Shown piece after piece: positions 24,085 through 35,419 of a stretch of 64,000 bases of DNA. A program made the position numbers and the translations under genes. Origin of the DNA: Panopea generosa (lineage: Eukaryota > Mollusca > Bivalvia > Adapedonta > Hiatellidae); assembly GCA_029582155.1 (NCBI GenBank), contig CM055896.1, positions 27,390,184-27,454,183 on the forward strand, read 5' to 3'. Numbering within the stretch: the stretch's first letter is position 1; each line of letters starts with the position of its first letter. Under the pieces are notes generated by a model, which saw only the letters and a list, made by a program, of their open reading frames with translations, did no database searches and was not told the DNA's origin.

Positions 24085-25010
24085 CATGAGAGTGTATAGT
24101 TTTTTTTTGTTAAAATGGTAGTCTATATATAGTTCTTTCATTCAATGTTTGATGACATTTTGTCATAATTGAGCATTTTTAAATAAACAAGATGGCGTCC
24201 AAAATGGCCGCCAATTGACTAGAAATGCAATATTTGGATGAGAATTATTATTAAGTATGCCATTATTCGTACTAAAGGACACTTTTGATGTGTTTAATGT
24301 TTAAGTGACAAACTGAGATGACATTTTGTCATAATTGGGCATTTCAAAACAAATAAGATGGAGCCCAAAATTGCCGCCAGTTTGCTAAAAATGCAATCTT
24401 TGAATGATAATTACTATAAGGTATAAAATCATTCACACATGAGAGTGTATAGTAATATTTTTTGGCTAAAATGTTAGTCTATATATTGTTCTTTGATTTT
24501 ATGTTGGATGACATTTGTCATCATTGAGTAATTTTAAATAAACAAGATGGTGTTCAAAATGGCCGCAAATTTGCCCGAAAAGCAATATTCAGATAAAAAT
24601 TACTATTAAGTATAGATATTTTCATACTAAAGGATACTTCTGATGTGATATTTATAAAGCAAACTGAGATGACATTTTGTTTTTATTGGGCATTTCGAAA
24701 CAAACAAGATGGAGCCTAAAATGGCCCCAATATGCTCGAAATGCAATATTTAGTTGGAAATTACTATTAGGTATAAACTTATTCATACATGAGAGTGTAT
24801 AGTAATATTTTTTTGCTAAAAAGATATCTATAGTGCATTGAGTGAATGTTGGATGACAATTTATCATCACTGATCATTTCTTAATAAACAAGATGTCGTC
24901 CAATATTGCCGCTAATTTGTTAGAAATGCAATATTTAGATGGAAATTACTATTAGGTATGAAACTATTCATACTTTAGGATACTTTTGATGTGTTTCGTG
25001 ATAAACACAT
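24085..25010 (+). repeat. 350-bp subterminal tandem repeat
   Basis: Copies start with CATGAGAGTGTATAGT at 24085, 24439 and 24788 (periods 354 and 349; the last is partial). Each unit holds two related half-units that start GATGACATTTTGTCAT and contain CAAGATGG...CCAAAATGGCCGC. Confidence 0.8.
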
Positions 25011-25086
25011 TAACAATTAAAAACACATGGCCTTTAATATGTCCTCCATTTCACGTTATTTTATGCCATCGGGTATTAACATTTGA

Positions 25087-26735
25087 TCATCTGCAGTTTT
25101 TCTGCAGAAGCACTGTCTTAAAAAAGTGCTTTGCTATCAATGCTTGGAGGGTCAGAATCCAACGCATGTTTCCATGTACATGCCTGTATGTGAGCTCTTT
25201 TTGCATTTCCAAAAAAGCTTCAGAATTTGTTGTTAGTGGTAAAGAATTTAAAGTATGCATCGTTTTACAATAAACATCACTTACCAACATTAGTGAATAC
25301 CCAAGCCTCATGATTTATTTTAAGATTTTTCCTTTTCCGGTGCCATAATACCTTGTCGCGTAATCACAACCAGACAGCCCATGGTCATTATATTTATGTC
25401 TACAGTTCTTAAGGTACAGATATACAAGGGTTTCGTTAAAATAATGATGTAGTTAAAGTACAAATACATCAGTATCATTTGAAATTGCCTCTGCTTAGTT
25501 TATGTGCTGCTAAAATCACTTGTGTAAGGATATTATCTGTCTCCTCGTGTGTGAATTTAATGTCATCCCTTTTAATAATGACAATTTATTTGTTCATCTC
25601 AACTGCTATGTCATTTTCTCTGGTCCATATTACAAAAAGTTTAATATGTATGTCTTTTACGGAACTACATCCTTGCTATCAGTTGGCTTTTCTGTTCTGT
25701 TATGTTAAAACATTTTTTAAGCTGAAATTGGCATACTAAGTTGGAGTTGGTTTATCCTACATGCCTGTGTTTTCTCTGCTAGAGCATTTGATACTTTTGC
25801 GCTGAATTGCAAATATCTGTCGAAAACTAGGTACAAATCTTAGTTTCTATGTATTAAACTTTACAGTTCTCAAAATAATGTTTCCAAGTACCATTTATTG
25901 GCCATTACAGAACAGCAGACTTGCCTTTGAATATCCTTAGCTCTCTGTCAGTTGATTTGAGTTATGTCCAATATTTCGTTCTGCAATAATGTTGTTGATT
26001 TCGCAATTTTGAGATCTCCTGTATCAGTAAACAATGGTGTCGGTACTAAAGCTAGTTGATGAGCTACAAGGTTTGTAATATCTATCTCACGTGATCTTAT
26101 CTACAGTCCTTTAACTCTTGAATGTACCAGCATCTTATCAAACCTGCTTAGTTGTCTTTTTGAGACAGCCTATATCTCAACAGTTTACGAAATATTTCGA
26201 TGGAAACTGTTCGGCATATTTCTTTCATATGTGCTTATTACCATGGGCTACTACTACCCTATCAGCATTTACTATCTGTGGGTCTATTTTACCACTGACA
26301 ATATATACGTACATTTTAATAGAATATGGGCATTTAGTTTAGTCGCGTTGTTCAATACTTTCTATAATTGTGCTTGGATATGTCTTTGCATCAATACTCA
26401 TTGGTAATCATACATAACAAAATAACCTCAACTCTACTGCAAACAAACAAACTCAATCCCCATATTTTCAGTCATTCTGGCTTCACAATAATCCCAAGTA
26501 TTTCCCTTATATTCTCACGTACGTAGTTTCAATAAGCATATCACTCTCCATAAACTTATTAAAGACTGGGAGACTGGGGCTAGCATACTTTACATGGACC
26601 TGAGGTTGTAGATTCTATACCGTGAGTAATTGATATTACTAGCTGCAACAGATACGGCATCATAAGCTTAACTGCTACCAAATGCAAAGGCCAGTCAGCT
26701 TTTCTCTCAGCTCTGATGTGCATGATTATTATAAA
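25087..26735 (-). pseudogene. Decayed mobile-element protein with FEN/XPG-like motif set
   Basis: The minus strand shows the block order of a large multicopy invertebrate family. First IRAERKADWPLHLVAVKLMM (about 26727-26668), then in the next frame AASNINYSRYRIYNLRSM. MESDMLIETTYVR follows (about 26550-26510), then a GIIVKPE block. Near 25553-25490 is THEETDNILTQVILAAHKL, then a DTDVFVL block and, at about 25384-25319, HGLSGCDYATRYYGTGKGKI. A clean tail runs from about 25311 to 25087 (LNSLPLTTNSEAFLEMQKEL, GNMRWILTLQALIAKHFF). EExD, DTD and GCDY...GxGK resemble the acidic and helix-hairpin-helix motifs of FEN1/XPG nucleases; this is my inference. There are many stops and at least three frameshifts. 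Confidence 0.6.
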
Positions 26736-27764
26736 CATAGGTTTTATAACATCTTCTGCCTATTACTTCGTTGTTCTACTTCTATTAGCGAAAATGTTAA
26801 ATCAGTTTTTAATTCTTAATAATAAAATGTTCAACATAAGCAAATCCACGTATTAAATATTGATCTGACATTCTCAGGGGACTTCTTTCCATCCAACATG
26901 TTCGCTACCCCACCAAATAATAGCAAACTAGTATGTATTATGACGACACCTGTCTGCTTATTATTAACATGAACATTATGCTTACCTTTTTATATCCCAC
27001 GAAAAAATTGAATACTAATTACAAAGTATGTATAGTGACAAGACAGAGTAGCAAAACAAAACAGATACAGACTGCACCAATAAATTACGAGAGCTGTATG
27101 CGAAAAACACAATTTTCAATTCATTTGCCGCCATGTTGGCGGTCATCTTGAATATGTCAAAACGCTCAATGATGACAAGATGTCATCAAGCTTTTTTTTC
27201 ATAAGCAATGCCTAAACTAGCATAATCACCAAAAAAAACCAAAAACTATACACTTCCATGTAAAGGTTCAGTGCGGTATCTGCCGGACTAGGAGTATCGT
27301 TACAAAATGTTTCAAATTATTAAATGACCCTCCGATAGGTGCGTAAATACCGAAAAGTACAAGGCGAGGTTAATTACACGTAGTTAACGGAAACGAAATA
27401 TCTGAAAAAGGCTCATCAATTTCAATTAACTTCCAAATATAATATATCGATTTTCATATCTGTCATTTAAATGTTACGCTAACAGCAAGTTTTAGAGAAA
27501 AATAATTAAAATATTGAAACGCCAATAAAAAATCTTTCTCAACTGGGGCAGTGAAATAAGAAAAATGATATTTTGGAAGATTAGCATATGATAAGTATAT
27601 TTGATTTAGGGCATTAATTTTCTACTAAGGGTAAATTTCAATTTTCTCATTAAGCCTAACACTTTAGATGCTGATTTTTTAAATATTTTCTACGAGATTT
27701 GTCACAAAAATAATAGAACGACTCTGTCATATTCGTATTTAGGGTGTCACATGCGAACCAGTGG

Positions 27765-28260
27765 TATCAATGGATAGATCGACACACCTTCTATCGCTGA
27801 ATTACTTGAACAATTACAAAATAAAGCAGCAAGAATCGTTACCGGATTAACATGATCAGTTTCTTTACAAAATATGTATACAGAGTGTGGATGGGTTTCT
27901 CTTAATGAAAGGAGAAAGCAACAAAAACTTATGTTCATGTACAAAGCCTCAAATGGTTTCTTCCTGTAAAAACGACTTAATATTCCCTTGATTCTCCACA
28001 CTACTGATTATCAATAAAGACATTCAGATAATGTAGCGAACTGAAGCAGGCAATCTTGTATACCTTCTGCGGTAGCATTGTGGAACAAGTTAGACTCAGC
28101 AATAAGAGTGATGGACTCAGGTATATCTGCCTTTAAAAACAATATTTGAATATCTCCTCAAAAACCGCCAAATTATTACTTAGAAGGAAACAGATGCATA
28201 TCAACTCTACATGCTAGAGTCAGAAATAACTACAGTTAATTGAAAAGTGATATCATTAAC
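27765..28260 (+). mobile_element. LINE 3'-terminal fragment
   Basis: The plus strand reads LEQLQNKAARIVTGLT, ECGWVSLNERRKQQKLMFMY, SCIPSAVALWNKLDSAI and YYLEGNRCISTLHARVRN with a few stops. These are the C-terminal blocks after RT in CR1/L2- or Jockey-like LINEs. The 38-bp satellite begins at its end. Confidence 0.75.
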
Positions 28261-28261
28261 C

Positions 28262-29460
28262 TTCCTTCCACCACACTGAAGTAAACAATTATAATAGTTT
28301 ACCTTTAATCAAACCATAACCTTCCACCAAACCATTCACATCAATTACAATATCCTACATTAAACCAAACTACAGTAAACAATTTCCATAGCCAACCATC
28401 CACTAAACTTCAGAAAACAATTACTTAAGCCTACCTTTTACCGAACTTCAGTAAAAAATTACCATAGCCAAACTACAGTGAATTATAACCCTAGTCTATC
28501 TTCCACAAAACTTTCAACAAATAATTGACATAGTCTACCTTCCACCAAACTATAGTAAACAATTAACATAGTTTACCTTCCGCCAATAAACAATTACGGT
28601 AGCCAACTAAACAACAGTAAACAATTACTCTAGTATACCTTTTTCCAAACTACAGTAAACAATTACCTCTGTCCAACATTCCACCAAACTACAGTCAATA
28701 TTTCATATACCCTACTTTCCGCTAAACTTCAGTAAACAATTATACTATCCTACATTCCAACAAACTAAACTATAGTAAACAATTACCATAGCCTACCTTA
28801 CACCAAACCACAGTAAACCATAACCATAGCCTACCGTCCACAAAACTATAATCACAATAACCTTAGTCTACCTTCCGCCAGACTACAGGAAACAATTACC
28901 GTAGCCCAACTACCATCAAACTACAGTAAACAATAACCTTAGCCTACCTTTCATCAAACTACAGTAAACAACAACCATAGCATACTTTTCACCAAACTAC
29001 AGTAAACATGTAAACAAATACCATAGCATACCTTCCAAAACAGCCTACCTTTCACCATACTACAGTAAACAAGTAAAAACTACCATATTATACCTTTCAA
29101 AAAAACTAAGTAAACAATTACTACAGCCTACCTTCCACCAAACTATAGTAAACAATTACAGTAGCCTATTTTCCACCAAACTATAGTAAACAATTACAGT
29201 AGCCTATTTTCCACCAAACTATAGTAAACAATTACCATAGCCCACTTTCCACCAAAATACAGTAAACAATTATCATAGTCTACCTTCCACTAAACTACAG
29301 TTAACAACTACAGTATCATACCTTCCACCAAACTACAGTAAAGAGTAACTGTAGTCTACCTTCCACCAAACTGCATCGAACTATTACCATAATATACCTT
29401 CTACCAAACTACAGTAAACAATTACAGTATTCTATCTTCCATTAAACTACAATAAGCAAT
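28262..29460 (+). repeat. 38-bp satellite array, block 1
   Basis: Imperfect copies of a unit reading CCTTCCACCAAACTACAGTA plus AACAATTACCATAGCCTA (38 bp), about 31 copies with small indels. It is pyrimidine-rich on the plus strand. No coding capacity is claimed. Confidence 0.9.
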
Positions 29461-30004
29461 TATGTTACTTTCGGATTTAATAAATGATAATCAATGATGA
29501 GAATGGACCGACGTCGCTTGTATGGTAAAGATGTAGCAACAAAACATAAGTTGAAATGGGCATATTAATTAAGAATGCCGGGAAATATATTATATAATTA
29601 CTGAAGAAATATATTAATTACCAATACATACATATACATCAAAACATATTTGGGCAGATACAAAGTAACGAGCATAAAAACAACAAGAGAGGTAGTATGT
29701 TCTAGTTTACCTAACATATGTATAATCAAAGGCTAGCATAAAATAAACTAGTAGTCCATGAGGAATTTGGGTGGTGGTGAGTAAAATTAAAAATGGTGAC
29801 TCGAAAAAATGCCACGTCAAGTATCCTTGAGTGTCCGATCAGAACTGAGAAATTGACTGGTTACCGAGTTCACTTATTATTTGGGTCGAGTGCACTTTGC
29901 CCGGGAACCAATATATAAATGTTGAAACCGAATCATATTCGGTAAACTAATACCGGCCAGATTAGAACATAAATCCTCATACATAAAATAATTTATCTTA
30001 CATT
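29461..30004. other. Non-repetitive segment between satellite blocks
   Basis: About 540 bp of unique sequence separate the two 38-bp blocks. It lacks visible TIRs, a recognisable ORF or a target duplication, so whether it is an insertion is undecided. Confidence 0.5.
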
Positions 30005-31475
30005 TAAATCACATTTACCATAACCTACATTTTATCAAAATAAGTAAACAGTTACCATAGCCTACGTTCCACCAAACTACAGTAAACAATTACCTTAGCC
30101 TACCTTCCACCAAACTACATTAAATAATTACAGTATCCTACATTCCACTAAACTACAGTAAACAATTACCTTAGTCCTACTTTCCACTAAACTACAGTAA
30201 ACAATTTCTGTGTAACAGTATTCTAATATTCCACCAAATTACAGTAAACCATTACCATAACCTACCTTTCATCTCAATATAGTAACCAATTACCGTAGCC
30301 TACATTTCACCAAACTACAGTAAACAATTACTGTGTAACAGTATTCTTACATTCCATCAAACTACAGTAAACCATTACCATAACCTACCTTTCATCTAAA
30401 TATAGTAACCAATTACCGAAGCCTACCTTCAACCAAACTACAGTAAACAATTACAGTATCTTATCTTCCACCAAATAGCTGTAAATAATTACAGTATCCT
30501 ACATTCCATCAAACTACAGTGAACAATGACCATAGCCTTCTCTCTACCGAACTACAGTAAATAATTACAGTACCCTAGCTTTCACCAAACCACATTTAAC
30601 AATTACAGTAACCTACCTTCCATTAAACTACCGTAAACAACTACCATAATCTAACTTTTATCTAAATATAGTAAACAATTACCACCACACTTCAGTAAAT
30701 AATTAAGGTACCCTAGCTTCCACCACACTACAGTAAATAATCACAGTACATTAGCTTCCACCACACTTTAGTAAATAATTACAGTATAGTAGCTTCCACC
30801 ACACTTCAGTAAATAATTACAGTACCCTAGCTTCCACCACACTACAGCAAATAATTACAGTACCTTAGCTTCCACCACACTGCAGTAAATATTTACAGTG
30901 CCCTAGAATCCACCACACTGCAGCAAATAATTACAGTACCCTAGCTTCCACCACACTACAGCAAATAATTACAGTAACCTAGCGTCCACCACACTTCAGT
31001 AAATAATTACAGTACCCTAGCTTCCACCATACTACAGCAAATAATTACAGTACCCTAGCTTCCACCACATTACAGTAAATAATTACAGTACCCTAGCTTC
31101 CACCACACTTCAGTAAATAATTACAGTACCCTAGCTTCCACCACACTACAGTCAATAATTATAGTACCCTAGTTTCCACCAAACTACAGCAAATAATAAA
31201 AAAAACCTAGCTTCCATCACACTTCAGTAAACAATTACAGTATCCTAGCTTCCACCACACAACAGCAAATAATTACAAAACCCTAGCTTCCACCACACTT
31301 CAGTAAATAATTACAAAACCCTAGCTTCCACCACACATCAGTAAATAATTACAAAATCCTAGCTTCCACCACACTTCAGTAAATAATTACAACACACTAG
31401 CTTCCACCACACTTCAGTAAACAATTACAGTACCCTAGCTTCCACCACACTACAGTAAACAATTCCAATATTCTA
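30005..31475 (+). repeat. 38-bp satellite array, block 2
   Basis: The same unit as block 1. From about 30700 a homogenised variant takes over (ACAGTACCCTAGCTTCCACC plus ACACTTCAGTAAATAATT, 38 bp), about 20 nearly identical copies, suggesting recent local expansion. Confidence 0.9.
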
Positions 31476-31479
31476 CCTT

Positions 31480-32195
31480 CCTTCGAATACGATGACGGTA
31501 CTTATTACATTGAGACTTCCTTCAAGTCAGCCACTACATCAAACAGCGTTATATTTTAATGCAAACCTATTATGTTAATATTGATATTAGTCTGAAATCA
31601 CGACATTCCCTCGTGACACTTTTTTTTTTATAAGAATGTATGTTATTCAATATAATTTATATGGGTGACAAACAAAAAATCATAAACTGGAATTTTTAAG
31701 AATATTTTATTTTCAAAACAATACGTATTTATTAGATATATAAGGCATTATTCATTGTTTTTAGATATAAGATGGTAAACCTGAAAAAGGTGTCATTAAT
31801 ATCCTGTTTATATACCTTGGGTGTTATTCTATTATTATTTTATTTCAAATATCTCTCTTAATGAAACAGGAGTAACTAATAATTAAATATCCAAGACCTT
31901 ATTGTTTGGGCGCCTAAAAAAAAACATTAAACATTAGTTGGTAGTCATGACAACGTTATAATTAATTCCGTGACTATGTATCTAATTGGAAATTATTTCA
32001 CACCCTTCTATATCAAACGACCGCCTGAAATATATATATATAAATCACGATACCAACATGATATCGACAAAATATGATATCCCTTGTGATAAAAACTGAT
32101 TAATATTTTTACAATCAAAGTTTTATAGCAAGCTCATAGCAAGTTCATATCTCTATTCATCAGACATCACCCAAACGTCACATACATGTTCTCAA
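31480..32195. other. AT-rich DNA without a gene
   Basis: Low-complexity AT tracts (for example around 32030). Nothing recognised. Confidence 0.5.
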
Positions 32196-32197
32196 AG

Positions 32198-32752
32198 CTT
32201 ACTATACTTGGAAAAGTTGGTGTAAAAGAGAGCCATAGTGAGGCGCGCTGGCCTTAGACTATACTAGGAAAAGTTGGTGTAAAAGAGAGCCATAGTGAGG
32301 CGCGCTGGCCTTAGACTATACTAGGAAAAGTTGGTGTAAAAGAGAGCCATAGTGAGGCACGCTGGCCTTACACTATATTTGGAAAAGTTGGTGTAAAAGA
32401 GAGCCATAGTGAGGCGCGCTGGCCTTACACTATACTTGAAAAAGTTGGTGTAAAAGAGAGCCATTTTGAGGCGCACTGGCCTTAGAGTATACTAGGAAAA
32501 GTTGGTGTAAAAGAGAGCCATAGTGAGGCACGCTGGCCTTAGACTATACTAGAAAAGTTGGTGTAATAGAGAGCCATAGTGACGCACGCTGGCCTTACAC
32601 TATACTTGGAAAAGTTGGTGTAATAGAGAGCCATAGTGAGGCGCGCTGGCCTTAGACTATACTAGGAAAAGTTGGTGTAAAAGAGAGCCATTTTGAGGCG
32701 CACTGGCCTTAGATTATACTAGGAAAAGTTGGTGTAATAGAGAGCCATAGTC
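32198..32752 (+). repeat. 57-bp minisatellite
   Basis: About 9.7 copies of a unit opening ACTATACTAGGAAAAGTTGG and containing AGAGAGCCATAGTGAGGCGC and TGGCCTTAG. Copies differ by only a few substitutions (AGTGAGG/TTTGAGG, aaaag/atag), so this is a young array. It ends at the 3' boundary of the L1-like element. Confidence 0.92.
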
Positions 32753-32754
32753 AA

Positions 32755-35416
32755 TATTAGTGTTAAAATCAATTTTTGACAATGATTATATTATGTTACA
32801 TAAAAAAAGGCGTTTCGCTGAACATAAAATACCCGTCTTTGCAATTAAAATTATTCTCAAAGATGAAGTTTCCGCCTTATTTTTCAATTGATGACATGTA
32901 TATATTCTTCCATGCGCTTTTATTTTTTATATCTGTTAATCGTTTTACCCAACTTGCTTAAATTTAATTTATAAAAAGTTCTATATCGATCATCTTCATA
33001 CCACTGTTTTCAATATTTTGTATAATAGTTTTACACTTAATTTTGTCTAGTTTCCCCTCCCACAGAAATTCGACCATTTTATTTTTGATTAAGTTTATAG
33101 TGTTTATGTTAGGTGATTCAAGCACTGTTAATGGGAAATTAGTTGTGGTAATGCAAATGTTTTTATCACTGTGATTTTACCTAATATCGAAAATTTATGC
33201 TTATTCCAGTTATCAAGACAGTTTTGAAATTGTTTTATTTTGGGATCGTAGTTTAAATCTTTGTTTTTATTTTTATCGTTCGTGAATACAATTCCCAGTG
33301 TTGATACTTTTTCATTAGTGTCAGTTGATGTTTTTAAAGAGAATAATAGATTTTTTAGAGTTTAACTTTAAACCAGAAATTGAGCTAAATCTATCAATTG
33401 ATTATATTTAAGTTTCAAAACAAGATTGATTTCCATTTAACAAAAATGTGGCACCGTCTGCAAAAGCAGTATATTTGATAATGTTTTCTGCGTATCTTTA
33501 CACCTTAAATATTACAGCTTTATATATAATTTCTATTGCTAATATAAACAAATATGGAGCAAGTGGGCATCCTTGTCTAACTCCTCTTTTTATATTAAAA
33601 TAATCTGAGGAAAAACCATTATTTGAAACTCAAATGTGTGCATCATCATAAAATAATAATATCCATTTGATAAATTCATTACCAAATTTAAAATATTGTT
33701 ATGTTTTAAAAATAAAATTATGGTTCACACTGTCAAACGCTTTTTCAAAATCAGCGAAGAATATCAGTCCCGGTCTATTGTCGTTATTAAAGTCGTCAAT
33801 GTATTAAGAAAATTGCCCTTATATTTTCACTTATGTAACGTCCTTTTAAGAACCCTGTCTGACTGTTATCAATAATGTCTGTTAATACCTTTTTCATTCT
33901 ATTACCTATTTTTTTTGTCGCATCTTTATAGTCTATATTTAATAAGCTTATTGGTCTCCAGTCTGTCAATAATGAAAGGGCTTTGTCTTTTTTTTAGGTA
34001 GAAGCGTGATAATACCTTGCAATGTTGTTAAAGTACCATGCATGTATGAGTAGTTTATCGACTCAACGTAAAACTGTTTTATGTCATTCCAAAATATTTT
34101 ATAAAATTCTGTTGATAACCCATCGGACCCTGGACTCTTATTATTTTTTAATTCCTTCAAAGTTATTTTACACTCATATTCAATTAAAATGCCATTACAT
34201 AATTCGTTTTGATTATCAATTAATTTATTAATATTATGATTATTGAAAAGATTGAAATGTTTGTCACATGTTTGAAACTTGCTGTATAGTTCTTTATAAA
34301 ATTGTTTAGTTTCTTTTAATATATCTTTGGATTTTGTTATCTCAAGATTATCACATGTGAGTCTAGTTATCTTTTTTATTATGCTCTTTTTTTTTCTAAA
34401 TATAAAAAGTATCTAGTATTTTTTCAGCACCTTCAATTCATTCAGCCCTAGCTCGTAATATAATACCGTTTGTTTTTATATCTATATATTTGTTGATATT
34501 TTTTTATTGTTTAAAACGTCTTTAAGGTTAATATTATTTGGATAATTTGACAATGCTTCATATTATTTATCTATTTCTTCTTTAAGACTATTTTCTAAAC
34601 TGTGAATTATTTTTATTTTCTTTGAAGTATATTTTATAGTTTCGTTTCGTACTGTAATTTATTTTAGTTCCCAGATGGAATAAGGATTAAAATTACACTG
34701 TTATTAAGTTTAAAATATCCTGGGCCATGCGCTTCATGATCTGTATTAATATTAAAATAAACAATGGAGTGGTCCGACCGGCTACCAACAGAAATCTTAC
34801 ATTTAGTAATCGAGTTTAAGATATTTGATGAAACTAGAAGGTAGTCAAGTCTGCTATAAATAGGTGGTTTATGATAAGAGTGCCATGTGTATTGACACGA
34901 ATCCGGGTTTAAAATTCTCCATATATGATGGATATCGTTATTTTCAATAGCTGAATTATATTTTTCTCTTTTATTTTTACTTTTGTTGGGATTTCCGTTC
35001 TTTTTGTCTTTTTTAGCGTCTATAATAGTGTTGAAGACACCGCCTATAATAAATGTGTCACTGTCATTATCTATAATATATTTTTCTAATGTATTTAAAA
35101 AGTCTACATTGTCATTGTTCGGTCCGTATACCTTTCTTTTTTCATGTATTACAAGTTTTAATGATTGAAGTTTACCTTCAATTATATTTTGGTATTCCAC
35201 AACCGTATATGAACAATTTGAATCGATAAGGATACCCACGCCCAAACTGTTTTTACTATTACCAGAGAAGATTGTTTTTCCCATATATTATATATTGTAT
35301 GTTCACAATGAATTTCTTGTAAAAAAACAAATTGCAAATTGGTTTGACTTTAGATATTTAGATATTTTATATTCTCCAAGACCTTTGACATTAAAAGTAC
35401 ATATCTCAAAATTCAT
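32755..35416 (-). mobile_element. L1/Tx1-like LINE, decayed EN-RT ORF2
   Basis: On the minus strand the ORF opens at 35416 with MNFEICTFNVKGLGEYK. LQEIHC (the catalytic LQExHC box) follows in another frame near 35330, then the endonuclease at 35284-34664 with FIIGGVFNTIID (the usual GGDFN has lost its Asp), YSRLDYLLVS and GSRSDHSIV. RT begins KNNKSPGSDGLSTEFYKIFW (34150-34090) and continues IITLLPKKKTKPFHY. A degenerate WRPISLLN region follows, then AFADGATFLLNG (FADD changed to FADG) near 33455-33490. The C-terminal region includes WNKHKFSILGKITVIK. KSPGxDGLxxEFYK, LLPKK and LGKxxVxK are L1/Tx1 signatures. Many stops follow 33966. It is inactive. Confidence 0.8.
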
Positions 35417-35419
35417 TTA

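Larger units (their letters stand above)
24046..27290. mobile_element. 3.25-kb TIR DNA element with 350-bp subterminal repeats
   Basis: The ends are long inverted copies. The left reads TAGTCCGGCAAATA...CACTGAACCTTGCATG...AGTGTATAGTTTT. The complement of the right end reads TAGTCCGGCAGATA...CACTGAACCTTTACATG...AGTGTATAGTTTT. Similarity continues for about 180 bp through GATGACATYTTGTCATMATTGAGC, CAAGATGRCCGCC and TGGCGGC-type blocks. On the left the TIR module is tandemly repeated (24085-25010). The interior carries a broken minus-strand gene (25087-26735). No clear target duplication was found. The superfamily was not recognised. Confidence 0.75.

Noticed and set aside
24986..25739. Plus-strand ORFs inside the TIR element as genes
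   Set aside because: They lie opposite the motif-bearing minus-strand reading frames and have no recognisable features.
25479..26342. Hydrophobic plus ORFs as membrane proteins
   Set aside because: Opposite strand of the decayed mobile-element gene; hydrophobicity comes from AT-rich complement codons.
32198..32752. CRISPR array
   Set aside because: The 57-bp units are contiguous with no unique spacers, and the context is a eukaryotic genome.
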